Source: Streptomyces sp. RPA4-2 (GTDB lineage: Bacteria; Actinomycetota; Actinomycetes; Streptomycetales; Streptomycetaceae). Taken from it: a stretch of 64,000 nucleotides of DNA. Below are positions 34,892 to 42,394 of this stretch, piece after piece (position 1 is the stretch's first letter; each line of letters starts with the position of its first letter). The position numbers and the translations under genes were made by a program. A model generated the notes under the pieces. It saw nothing but the letters and a program-made list of their open reading frames with translations. It was not told the origin of the DNA and searched no databases. The stretch lies in the NCBI RefSeq assembly GCF_012273515.2, contig NZ_CP050975.2, positions 1,116,001 to 1,180,000 of the forward strand. The letters run 5' to 3'.

Positions 34892-35065
34892 GTGACCAAG
34901 CACCAGAAGTCACAGGCGAAGACGGAACAGGCCAAGGGCAAGGCCAAGGAAACCGTCGGCCGCACCGTCGGCAACGAGCGTATGACCGCCGAAGGCCGGG
35001 CGGAGAAGGCAAAGGGTGACACCCGTCAGGCCAAGGAGAAGATGAAGGACATTTTCCGGCACTGA
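34892..35065 (+). CDS. CsbD-family small stress protein
   Basis: 57 residues from a GTG at 34892 with AAGGA upstream. A Lys/Ala/Glu-rich helical protein with the CsbD pattern: KGKAKETVGRTVGNERM, TAEGRAEKAKGDTRQA, KEKMKDIF. Homologues are general-stress proteins under SigB-type control in Bacillus and are abundant in Streptomyces; the molecular role is unknown. It is directly followed by a strong hairpin terminator and then by an anti-sigma-type ATPase gene, in keeping with a stress-response island. Confidence 0.9.
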   Translation: MTKHQKSQAKTEQAKGKAKETVGRTVGNERMTAEGRAEKAKGDTRQAKEKMKDIFRH

Positions 35066-35082
35066 GGGTCACGCGCTGCATC

Positions 35083-35121
35083 GGGCCCGCCGCACGCGCA
35101 TGCGGCGGGCCCGCTTCTTTT
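35083..35121 (+). terminator. Strong intrinsic-type terminator after csbD-like gene
   Basis: A perfect 12-bp stem (GGGCCCGCCGCA pairing with TGCGGCGGGCCC) with a 6-base loop, followed by GCTTCTTTT. The T-rich tail is unusual for Streptomyces and makes an intrinsic terminator likely. Confidence 0.85.
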
Positions 35122-35138
35122 GAGCAAGGAGTGAGGAA

Positions 35139-35594
35139 ATGTGCGGAGAGTACCGGGCGCACGCCAACGACACGATGCCTGATCCGCCCGAGTCGCACTC
35201 CCCCGGACCGCGCAGCCCGGCCGAGGTGCGTGAGGCCGTACGGCAGGCGCTCGACAGCGCGCGACGGTCGCGCGGCCCCGGGGCGACGACCGATGCGACA
35301 GCCGTCGGTGACGTCCTGCTCGTCGCCTCCGAACTCACCACCAACGCGATGCTGCACGGCGGCGGGGTCACGGCGTTCGAGGTGATACCGGGCGAGCGTG
35401 AGGTGCGCCTGTCGGTGAGCGACCGCAGCGACGACATGCCGACACCCGTGCGACGCGCCGGCGGTCCCGGCACCTTGCAGATCGGCGGCCATGGCTGGCC
35501 GATCATATGCCTGCTGGCCTGCGACATCATGATCTCGTATCTCCGTGCGGGAGGAAAGCGCATCACGGCCGTCGTACCGCTTTCTCCCCGGTAA
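35139..35594 (+). CDS. ATP-binding protein of the RsbW/SpoIIAB anti-sigma (HATPase_c_2) type
   Basis: 151 residues. Histidine-kinase-like ATPase fold without a phosphoacceptor domain: the N box is ASELTTNAMLHGGG, followed by VRLSVSDRSDD (G1-like) and PGTLQIGGHGWPIICLLA (G2-like). The DxGxG of the G1 box is degenerate (DRSDD), so ATP binding may be altered. Streptomyces encodes many such orphan anti-sigma-like proteins that are set against SpoIIE-type phosphatases. Start ATG with GAGTGAGG upstream. It sits in an island with CsbD, a second HATPase, Wbl and ANTAR genes. Confidence 0.88.
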   Translation: MCGEYRAHANDTMPDPPESHSPGPRSPAEVREAVRQALDSARRSRGPGATTDATAVGDVLLVASELTTNAMLHGGGVTAFEVIPGEREVRLSVSDRSDDMPTPVRRAGGPGTLQIGGHGWPIICLLACDIMISYLRAGGKRITAVVPLSPR

Positions 35595-35714
35595 TGAACC
35601 GGTCGCGGCCCGGATGAGCCGGACACGGAGGCACACACCTTTCTTCCGGGTATTCGAGGACATGAGAGCCACCGAAACCATCACCCGGTCGTCCGGGGTC
35701 AGCCGGGAGGAAAA

Positions 35715-36236
35715 TTGTCGGAGTCGGCACATGACGAGGCCCGTCGCGGTGCGGAGCGCGCACGGGGCGACACGGGGCGTGAGGAGACCGAGGAGGAGAG
35801 GGCCGACCGCAAATGGGGTGACCTCCTCCAGGAGATCCGGGTCGCCCAGACCGGAGTGCAGATCCTGTTCGGATTTCTGCTCACGGTCGTCTTCACACCC
35901 CGGTACACGCAATTGGAACAGATGGACAGAACGATCTACATCGTCACGGTCGTTCTCGGGGCCTCCGCCACCGGGGCACTGATCGGCCCGGTGTCCCTGC
36001 ACCGGATCGTCGCCGGCAGACGGGTGAAGGAGCGGGCGGTCGTATGGGCGTCACGGCTGACGCTCGCGGGGCTCGTGCTGCTGCTCGCGACGATGACGGC
36101 GTCGCTCCTGCTGATCCTGCGGGTCGCCACCCACGACGCCTATGTGCCCTGGCTCGTCACGGGGATCGTCGCCTGGTACCTGTTCTGCTGGTTCGCCGTA
36201 CCGATGTGGGTCCGCAGCCGCCACACGACGTCGTGA
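35715..36236 (+). CDS. DUF6328 membrane protein
   Basis: 173 residues from a TTG start decided by the strong GGGAGG six to eight bases upstream. A charged N-terminus (EETEEERADRKWGDLLQEIRVAQTG) is followed by four membrane helices: VQILFGFLLTVVFTP, TVVLGASATGALIGPV, LTLAGLVLLLATMTASLLLIL and WLVTGIVAWYLFCWFAVPMW. The LLQEIRVAQTGVQILFGFLL block is the family hallmark. Function unknown. It converges on a small hypothetical gene, with a hairpin overlapping both ends. Confidence 0.85.
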   Translation: MSESAHDEARRGAERARGDTGREETEEERADRKWGDLLQEIRVAQTGVQILFGFLLTVVFTPRYTQLEQMDRTIYIVTVVLGASATGALIGPVSLHRIVAGRRVKERAVVWASRLTLAGLVLLLATMTASLLLILRVATHDAYVPWLVTGIVAWYLFCWFAVPMWVRSRHTTS

Positions 36237-36246
36237 CCCTTCCGCG

Positions 36247-36267
36247 GGCCCTCACGCGGTGAGGGCC
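36247..36267. terminator. Perfect 9-bp hairpin shared by two convergent genes
   Basis: GGCCCTCAC and GTGAGGGCC pair around a 3-base loop, between the stop of the DUF6328 gene and overlapping the stop codon of the minus-strand gene at 36252. It can act in both directions; there is no T tract. Confidence 0.6.
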
Positions 36268-36590
36268 TGCCGGGGCACACCGGGCGAAGAGGGGGATGCG
36301 CCCCGCACGGCGGGGCGTACCGGATAGGTGGTCTTGCCCGGGTCCACCACCGGGTCCCCCAGCACGATCCGGCCCGCCGCGTGCAGCGCGTCGCACTCGT
36401 CGGTGGGCAGGGCGACGTAACACCCTCCCCGCCCGGCGCCGGCATCCATGGGCTGCCAGTAGCCGTACCGGCGTCGCCCGCTGGCCTGCACGGTGAGGCA
36501 GACGGGAGCACGCTGCACGGTGATGAGACGCAGCACCTCGGCACCGTCGGGGCCGAGCGGAGCGGATGGGCGCGGGAGGGCTCGGAGCAT
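36252..36590 (-). CDS. Small hypothetical protein
   Basis: 112 residues. Central part: RRRYGYWQPMDAGAGRGGCY and VALPTDECDALHAAGRIVLGDPVVDPGKTTYPVRPA. No membrane helix or signal peptide. The regular codon use, the aromatic conserved-looking core and the TDECDALHAAGRI helix argue that it is a real gene, but I do not recognise a characterised family. It could be a small DNA- or ligand-binding protein; nothing decides this. Confidence 0.6.
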   Translation of the reverse strand: MLRALPRPSAPLGPDGAEVLRLITVQRAPVCLTVQASGRRRYGYWQPMDAGAGRGGCYVALPTDECDALHAAGRIVLGDPVVDPGKTTYPVRPAVRGASPSSPGVPRQALTA

Positions 36591-36774
36591 CGTCAGCGGT
36601 CTCCGTTCAGGGCTCGCGGCACGGCGCGGCGATGGGGGGCGGGCGTCATGTGCGGGCGGCCTCTCGACGGACGGGTGCGATCACGTACCGCGGGGAGCGG
36701 AAACGATCTTCGTTGCTGATCGGCATTGTTGCGGACGGCACTGACAACGCGAAGGCGGCGCTCGCGGAGCCGGT

Positions 36775-37125
36775 TCACCGACGGCGGACCGCCGTCTCCG
36801 TCCGATGCGCTCGAGCGGTCAGCTCGCCCTGGACGAAGGGGTCGTGGTCGGGGTCGTACGCCCCCGCGTGATCGGCGAGCGCCTCGGTGATCCGCTCCCA
36901 CTCCTCGACCTCCGCTCCCGCGATCAGCGCCTCCTGGCCGGTGAGCGTGTCGCTCCGGGCCGTCTCCCGGGCTGCCTCCAACGCGGCCTTCGCCTCGTGG
37001 TGCCGCATTCCGGTGGCCGTACGGCACACGCGTGCCCAGGCGGCACGTTCCTCCTCGGAGGGCTCACGCACCTCGTCGTCCGTCACGTCGCCGCGTGCTG
37101 ACGCTCGGTCCTGCTCCAGGCTCAC
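36775..37125 (-). CDS. Small acidic hypothetical protein
   Basis: 116 residues from a GTG at 37125 with GAGGTGGAG upstream. Highly charged and helical (REPSEEERAAWARVCRTATG, AALEAARETARSDTLTGQEA, VEEWERITEALADHAGAYDP). No known domain recognised. The Ser/Glu/Arg-rich composition and helical periodicity suggest a small coiled or helical-bundle cytoplasmic protein. The upstream longer frame to 37275 lacks a good ribosome binding site. It lies between two genes of the stress/anti-sigma island. Confidence 0.65.
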   Translation of the reverse strand: MSLEQDRASARGDVTDDEVREPSEEERAAWARVCRTATGMRHHEAKAALEAARETARSDTLTGQEALIAGAEVEEWERITEALADHAGAYDPDHDPFVQGELTARAHRTETAVRRR

Positions 37126-37291
37126 TGCTCCACCTCGTTCAGGTGTACGGAACTGATGTGTCCTACAGCAGTCCCGTGTGCCCCCGCCTGGAGAACCGAC
37201 ACCTGCCGGGAGCGACGGGACCGTACGGGGAGCAGCCCGCGGTACGCCCGGAGGTGGCCGCCCGCCCCTCGACAACCCTGGGACCGGGCGG

Positions 37292-37774
37292 TCACCAGGG
37301 CAGCAGGGCGTGCACGTCCTTCCCGTCGGGGCGCACCACGACGCTCACCCGATGACAGAGCGCGCGGACGAGGTGCCAGCCGATGCCGCCCGCGCCCCGG
37401 GACGGGTTCATGCGGCGGGGCGTGGGCGGCGTGGTGCTGCTGTCGCGCAGGGTCACCTGCACGCCGTCGCCGGTGGGGCGTACCCGCAGTTCGAAGGGGC
37501 CGGGAGCGTACTGGATCGTGTTGGCGGCCAGCTCCGTCACCACCAACAGGACGTCGTCCCAGTACTCGGGCGACGCGGGCGGTGACGCTCGTGCGAGGAC
37601 GCGCAGATATCCCTCCGCCGAGAGGCGGGCGTCGGTCACGTCGCGCAACTGACCGGGAAAGACCACGGCGAGGCTCTCCAACTCCTCGTCCGACGGCCGC
37701 TTGTCCCCGCTCGGATCACTTTCCATCACGTCTGCCCCGGACTCGTCGGCGGGATCTCTGCTCTTGCTCCACAT
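37292..37774 (-). CDS. ATP-binding anti-sigma-type protein (HATPase_c_2)
   Basis: 160 residues from the ATG at 37774 (GTG at 37777 also possible). After an acidic N-terminus, the fold begins with LAVVFPGQLRDVTDARLSAEGYLRVLAR, then the N box LLVVTELAANTIQYAPG, the VTLRDSST strand and the G2-like RGAGGIGWHLVRALC (all within residues 35-150; the G1 box is degenerate). It resembles RsbW-like serine kinases/anti-sigma proteins. It is a different sequence from the 35139 protein. Next to the Wbl gene and in the same direction, 66 bases downstream. Confidence 0.88.
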   Translation of the reverse strand: MWSKSRDPADESGADVMESDPSGDKRPSDEELESLAVVFPGQLRDVTDARLSAEGYLRVLARASPPASPEYWDDVLLVVTELAANTIQYAPGPFELRVRPTGDGVQVTLRDSSTTPPTPRRMNPSRGAGGIGWHLVRALCHRVSVVVRPDGKDVHALLPW

Positions 37775-37840
37775 CACGCGGACGCCACCTTTCGTGCGCT
37801 CCTGCCCACGCGCCGGCCCCACTCGTTCAGTACGGCGGCG

Positions 37841-38101
37841 CTAGGTTCCGGCGTCCCTGGCGGCACGGCCGACCGTGCGCCGCCTCAGCGCGCGCCGTTC
37901 GTTCTCGCTCGTCCCGCCCCAGACACCGATGGTCTGGCCCGTGTCGAGCGCCCAGCGCAGGCACTCGTCACGGACGGGACACCGCCGGCAGACGGCCTTC
38001 GCCTCCTCGACCTGCGGCAGCGCGGGGCCCGTGCTGCCGATGGGGAAGAAGAGGTCGGGGTCGACGGTGCGGCATGCCGCCGATTCGCGCCAGTTGTCCA
38101 T
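37841..38101 (-). CDS. WhiB-like (Wbl) iron-sulfur regulator
   Basis: 86 residues, with GGAGG eight bases before the ATG. The four cluster-binding cysteines are C10, C38, C41 and C47 in the CxxC-type pattern (RRCPVRDEC), followed by the turn GVWGGTSENERR and a basic C-terminal tail RRRTVGRAARDAG. Wbl proteins hold a [4Fe-4S] cluster, bind the principal sigma factor and control development, stress or antibiotic genes in actinobacteria. Which Wbl subfamily it belongs to cannot be decided by eye. It may be co-transcribed with the HATPase gene downstream. Confidence 0.96.
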   Translation of the reverse strand: MDNWRESAACRTVDPDLFFPIGSTGPALPQVEEAKAVCRRCPVRDECLRWALDTGQTIGVWGGTSENERRALRRRTVGRAARDAGT

Positions 38102-38345
38102 GGGAACCTCCTGCGATCACGGTGGTGCCTTCGTCGGACTTCGGTCCCCCTTCGGGTCACCGTTGATCCACGGGTGAAACACAGGGTCTTGCCGGGACAG
38201 CATTGATTGAACGCGAAATGACACCGGCGGCCGTGCGCGGGCACGCCCTCCGGGGGCACCCGTGGGGCGCGACGAGGAAGCGCGGGTGGCAAAATGGGAT
38301 CCCTGGCGGGCGACGACGCGGCTTCAACAGCAGAGCAGGTGGCAC

Positions 38346-39050
38346 ATGTCACATGAGCCCGGCGAGGTCTGGGAACAGTTCGCCGTCGCCCTGGCGGAAA
38401 TGGCGCGCGACCTGCTGGCCCAGGACTCGGTCCAGGACACCCTGGACCGCATCGTGGAGCACGCCACGGTACTGATCAACGGCTGCGACGACGCGGGCAT
38501 CCTCACTGTGCGACGGGGCGAGGTGCACGCTCTGGCGGCGACGAGCGACGTGGTGCGCCGCGCGGACCGGGTCCAGCAGGACCTGCGGGAGGGCCCCTGC
38601 TTCGACGCCGTGACCGACCGTCAGCAGATCTACGCCATCGAGGACTTGAGCCGGCCGCACGAACGCTGGTCCCGCTTCGCCCCCGAGCTGAGGAAACTGG
38701 GCATGGGGAGCGTGATGGGCTTCCTCCTCTTCACCGAGGACGACGAACTGGGCGCCCTCAACCTGTACTCCCACCGGCCGCGCGCCTTCGACGAGACCGC
38801 CCGGCAGGCCGGCTGGATCCTCGCCTCGCACGCGGCCGTGGCCTTCTCGGCGGCCCGCACGCACCAGCAGCTCGGCGACGCCCTGGAGACCCGTCACGAG
38901 ATCGGCGAGGCGATGGGCATCCTCATGGAGCGCTACGGGCTGCCCGAGAACGCGGCCTTCAAGGTGCTCAAGAAGGCGTCACAGGACCGCAATGTCAAAC
39001 TGCGCGAGATCGCCCGCCAGGTCTGCGAGACGGGCGAGAAGCCGGGCTGA
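38346..39050 (+). CDS. GAF-ANTAR domain protein (RNA-binding antiterminator type)
   Basis: 234 residues from the ATG at 38346, AGGTGG upstream. A GAF sensor domain (about 15-160: VEHATVLINGCDDAGILTVR, REGPCFDAVTD, MGSVMGFLLFTEDDELGALN) is followed by an ANTAR domain (about 170-230: TRHEIGEAMGILMERYGLPE and FKVLKKASQDRNVKLREIA). ANTAR domains bind tandem hairpins in nascent RNA and prevent termination. The pattern HEIGEAMGILMERYG is the hallmark. In Streptomyces such proteins usually act as stand-alone sensors. It is convergent with the diaminopropionate operon; no target RNA can be named. Confidence 0.93.
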   Translation: MSHEPGEVWEQFAVALAEMARDLLAQDSVQDTLDRIVEHATVLINGCDDAGILTVRRGEVHALAATSDVVRRADRVQQDLREGPCFDAVTDRQQIYAIEDLSRPHERWSRFAPELRKLGMGSVMGFLLFTEDDELGALNLYSHRPRAFDETARQAGWILASHAAVAFSAARTHQQLGDALETRHEIGEAMGILMERYGLPENAAFKVLKKASQDRNVKLREIARQVCETGEKPG

Positions 39051-39156
39051 CCGCCGCAAAAGCGGTACGGGGCGCCCGGGTTTCGCTCCCCGGCCCGGCA
39101 CCCGACGGTTCACGCGGGCGCGGACCGGGGACGGACGCGGGGTTCAGCGGCTCGGT

Positions 39157-40200
39157 TCAGCGGCTCCGGTGCCGGGGCGGCGTGTCCGGCGTGTCGGGTG
39201 GGTCCGGCGTCGGCCGTTCCCTGCGGTGGCCGACGGCCACCTGTTCGGGGTCGAGAATGTTCTCGCCGTAGAGATCCTGCAGCCAGTTGGTCTGGTAGAT
39301 GGTGTCGAGGTAGCGCTCGCCGAGGTCGGGGGCGATGGCCACCGCGGTGATGCCGGGCGTGTCCCGCCGGTTCAGCCAGTCCATGGCGCCGCTGACCACC
39401 GTCCCGGTGGAGCCGCCGAACAGGAAGCCGCGACGGGCCAGCCGGTGGCACGTACGGATGGTGTCCGCCTCCTCGACCCGGATCACCTCGTCCACGAAGG
39501 ACTCGTCGAGCAGCGGCGGCCGCATGCTCATGCCCAGCCCCGGGATCATCCGGCGGCCCGGTTCGCCGCCGAAGGCCACCGAGCCGACGCTGTCGACGGC
39601 GACGATCCGCACCGGCCGGTGCCACTTCCGGAAGTAGCGCGCGCAGCCCATCAGGGTTCCGGTGGTGCCCGCCCCGACGAACAGGACGTCCAGGCCCGGG
39701 AAGTGGCTGGCGATCTCGGGCGCCGTCGTGCGGTAGTGCGCCTGCCAGTTGCCCGGGTTGGTGTACTGGCTGAGCCACACGTAACGGTCGTCCGACGCGC
39801 ACAGCGCGCGGACGTAGTCGATCCGCGCGCCGAGGAAACCCGCGTTGGCGTCCAGTTCGGAGATGACGTGCACCTCGCTGCCGAGCGCCTCCATCAGCAG
39901 TCGGGTCGAGAGGTTGCACCGGGAGTCCGTGACGCACAGGAACTGGTAGCCCTTGCTCGCGGCGATCATGCTCAGCGCCACGCCCAGGTTCCCGGACGAC
40001 GACTCCACCAGGATCGAGTCCGGCTTCAGGATCCCTTCGCGCTCGGCGCTCTCCACCATCTCGTTCGCGGCCTTCAACTTGATGGAGCCGGCGAAGTTGA
40101 AGCCTTCGCACTTCAGATACAGCGAGCGCCCGAAGATCGACTGGAGGTCGACGTAGAGCTGGCTTTCGTTGAAGGCGTGGGGAGCGGAGATGACGGGCAC
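39157..40200 (-). CDS. sbnA: SbnA-like N-(2-amino-2-carboxyethyl)-L-glutamate synthase (diaminopropionate pathway)
   Basis: 347 residues from a GTG at 40200 preceded by AGGAGG. PLP-dependent fold type II, cysteine-synthase-like: the PLP-binding Lys in FNFAGSIKLKAANEM, the substrate loop ESSSGNLGVALS, the phosphate-binding loop GAGTTGTLMGC, and the GGSTGT end. SbnA condenses O-phospho-L-serine with glutamate; SbnB then releases L-2,3-diaminopropionate. The Pro-rich tail (TPDPPDTPDTPPRHRSR) is an extension. It is the last gene of a five-gene operon beginning at 48284. The sbnA-sbnB pair in NRPS operons is diagnostic of diaminopropionate supply. Confidence 0.94.
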   Translation of the reverse strand: MPVISAPHAFNESQLYVDLQSIFGRSLYLKCEGFNFAGSIKLKAANEMVESAEREGILKPDSILVESSSGNLGVALSMIAASKGYQFLCVTDSRCNLSTRLLMEALGSEVHVISELDANAGFLGARIDYVRALCASDDRYVWLSQYTNPGNWQAHYRTTAPEIASHFPGLDVLFVGAGTTGTLMGCARYFRKWHRPVRIVAVDSVGSVAFGGEPGRRMIPGLGMSMRPPLLDESFVDEVIRVEEADTIRTCHRLARRGFLFGGSTGTVVSGAMDWLNRRDTPGITAVAIAPDLGERYLDTIYQTNWLQDLYGENILDPEQVAVGHRRERPTPDPPDTPDTPPRHRSR

Positions 40201-40238
40201 GGTGGGCCTCCTGATGCCAGAGCTGAGGTGGTTCCGCT

Positions 40239-41318
40239 TCAGCCGTACCGACGCAGGTCGTGGAAGAAGTCGTCGACGAGTCGGAGGTCCCCCTTGCGGG
40301 CCACTTCGTCGTAGACGTACTTGCCGACGGCGAGGTCGAGGACACCGAGCCCGAAGGGCGAGAAGATCACGGTCCGGTCGGCCGGCGGGGTCACCCGTCC
40401 GGTCAGGACGTCGTCGAGGGTGCCGTCCAGGAAGTCGCGGCCGCCGGTGAGCTGTTCGGCCAGGTGGGGTGAGGTGTCGGCCTTCAGGCAGTGCTCGACG
40501 TCGTCGACGATGTTGGCGGCGGCGAGCAGGATCTCGGGGGCGAGATCGCGCAGCGACACGTTCAGCACCAGGGGGTGGTGGGAGAACCAGTCCGGGTCCG
40601 TGACATGGGGTTCGCCGGCGACGGTCGCGAAGACCACCAGATCGCTGGCGCGGATCAGCTCCTCGGCGCTGTCGTGGACCGTGATCCGAGGGGCGTGTCC
40701 GGCGGTTCCGGCCTCCCGCAGGTATCCGGAGAAACCCGCGGCGCTGTCGGCCGACAGATCGTGCACACCCACGGTGTCGAAGTCCCAGCCGGTGCGGGCC
40801 AGGAACGTGTGGATGTAGCGGGCGATGAGACCGGTGCCGACGAATCCGACCCGGGTCGGGCGGGGGCGGCCGCGGCTGAGCGCGTCGGCCGCCAGCGCGG
40901 CGGACGCCGCTGTCCTGGTGGCGCTGATGACGGAGCTCTCCAGGCAGGCGAAGGGGTAGCCCGTGTCGTGGTCGTTGAGGACGAGGACCGCGGAGGCCCG
41001 GGGGATGCCCGCCTGGACGTTGCCCGGGAAGCTGGAGATCCACTTCATGCCGTCCACCCGGATCGGCCCGCCGATGGACGCGGGCAGCGCGATGATCCGG
41101 TCCGCCGGGCGGTCGGGGAAGCGCAGGAAGTACGAGGGCGGATTGACCGAGTCCCCCGCGCCGTGCAGCCGGTAGGCGGCCTCGACGAGTTCCACGATCT
41201 GTCGCTCGCGTCCACCGAGTGCTTGCTGCACCTGCGCGCCGGAGATCACCGCGAAGGTGGGCGCCGGGGTGGAACGGGGAGTGGCGGCCTCGGTGAGAGG
41301 AGAGGGCAGGACGGTCAT
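40239..41318 (-). CDS. sbnB: SbnB-like 2,3-diaminopropionate synthase (ornithine cyclodeaminase family)
   Basis: 359 residues. Ornithine cyclodeaminase/mu-crystallin fold: substrate domain with NPPSYFLRFPDRPADRI and GMKWISSFPGN, Rossmann domain with VGFVGTGLIARYIHTFLA, and the SSVISATRTAA and FSPFGLGVLDLAVGKYVY segments. SbnB oxidatively hydrolyses the SbnA product with NAD+ to give L-2,3-diaminopropionate and alpha-ketoglutarate. Its start overlaps the stop of the TauD gene (ATGA), and SbnA follows after 38 bases. The alpha-ketoglutarate by-product is the co-substrate of the adjacent dioxygenase. Confidence 0.94.
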   Translation of the reverse strand: MTVLPSPLTEAATPRSTPAPTFAVISGAQVQQALGGRERQIVELVEAAYRLHGAGDSVNPPSYFLRFPDRPADRIIALPASIGGPIRVDGMKWISSFPGNVQAGIPRASAVLVLNDHDTGYPFACLESSVISATRTAASAALAADALSRGRPRPTRVGFVGTGLIARYIHTFLARTGWDFDTVGVHDLSADSAAGFSGYLREAGTAGHAPRITVHDSAEELIRASDLVVFATVAGEPHVTDPDWFSHHPLVLNVSLRDLAPEILLAAANIVDDVEHCLKADTSPHLAEQLTGGRDFLDGTLDDVLTGRVTPPADRTVIFSPFGLGVLDLAVGKYVYDEVARKGDLRLVDDFFHDLRRYG

Positions 41319-42319
41319 CGCCGGCCCCCCTCGGGGGTGGGGCGGCGGTCGGCGGCCCGCTGGGGCTCGGCCATGGCGACCAGCACTTCGCGGTCCCCGG
41401 TGAAGGCCTCCCGGCTGTGTGCGGTCCGTACGTTGTCGACCAGCAGCATGTCGCCTGCCTGCCAGGGCTCACGTCGGGTGTGGTCCTCGTAGGTGGCGTT
41501 GATGAGCTGGACGACGTCCTCGCCGATCGGGGAACCGTCTCCGAAGCGGGTGTTGAACGGCAGCCCGTCCTCGCCGTAGACGTCCACCAGGTACTCGCGC
41601 ACCTCGGGGGCCAGCGTCCACTCGTTGAGGAACGCGATCTGGTTGAACCAGCAGCGCCTGCCGGTGAGCGGGTGCCGCACGACCGCGTCGCGGCGCTGCC
41701 GCGTGCGCAGGGACCCGTCGGGCTCCCAGGTGAAGTCGATGGCGTGGTCGCGGCAGTAGCGCTCGATGGCGGCGTGGTCCTCGGTACCGAACGACTCGGT
41801 CAGGGAGGCGCCGATCTCGTCGTTGTAACTGCGCGTGAGCAGCCAGCCCTCGCGCTCGAACCGCTCGGTCAGCGCGGCGGGCAGCGCCTCGAGCACCCGC
41901 TCGGCGTCGGCCACCGCGGTCGCCCCGCCCTGGCCGGGCGCGCTCAGGCAGGCGAACAGCATCAGGCCGGGGAACTCCAGCCGGTAGCTCAGCTCGTGGT
42001 GCATGCACATCGGCTGATTGGCAGGCCAGGTGGAGGAGGAGTACAGCCCTGGCCCGCGGACCTGCCGGGGGGCGAACGCCTCCCTGTCCTCCATCGGGTC
42101 GCCGCCCAGTCCCCTGAAGACGGCACCGACCTGCTCCGCCGCCCGCAGTCCCAGGCCCCGGACGAGCAGTGCGCCGTGCTCCGCGACCTGGCCGCGCAGC
42201 GCCTCGCGGTTCTCGGCCGCCCAGGCGGGCGCGTCACCGGGGGCGTCGACACGCAGGATCGGGGGCTTGCCGGGGTGCAGATCCGCCTCCGGCAGGGCTG
42301 CCAGGAACGAGGACGACAT
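41315..42319 (-). CDS. TauD/SyrP-type Fe(II)/alpha-ketoglutarate dioxygenase
   Basis: 334 residues. TauD/clavaminate-synthase fold: the iron facial triad begins with HHE in MCMHHELSYRLEFPG, and the distal His is in VDNVRTAHSREAF with the alpha-ketoglutarate-binding Arg shortly after (TGDREVLVAM region). Segments such as FNQIAFLNEW and NATYEDHTRREPWQAGDMLLV match the SyrP-like group that hydroxylates amino acids, often while they are tethered to a carrier protein. A plausible substrate is diaminopropionate on the NRPS T domain; epoxidation, as by the dapdiamide-type dioxygenase, is an alternative. Coupled to sbnB by ATGA. Confidence 0.88.
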   Translation of the reverse strand: MSSSFLAALPEADLHPGKPPILRVDAPGDAPAWAAENREALRGQVAEHGALLVRGLGLRAAEQVGAVFRGLGGDPMEDREAFAPRQVRGPGLYSSSTWPANQPMCMHHELSYRLEFPGLMLFACLSAPGQGGATAVADAERVLEALPAALTERFEREGWLLTRSYNDEIGASLTESFGTEDHAAIERYCRDHAIDFTWEPDGSLRTRQRRDAVVRHPLTGRRCWFNQIAFLNEWTLAPEVREYLVDVYGEDGLPFNTRFGDGSPIGEDVVQLINATYEDHTRREPWQAGDMLLVDNVRTAHSREAFTGDREVLVAMAEPQRAADRRPTPEGGRR

Positions 42320-42394
42320 CGGGATTCCTTTCGGTTGCCGCTCACGAGGGGTGAGGCCGCTCAGGGGTGGGGTCCGCTCAGGGGTGAGGTCCGC

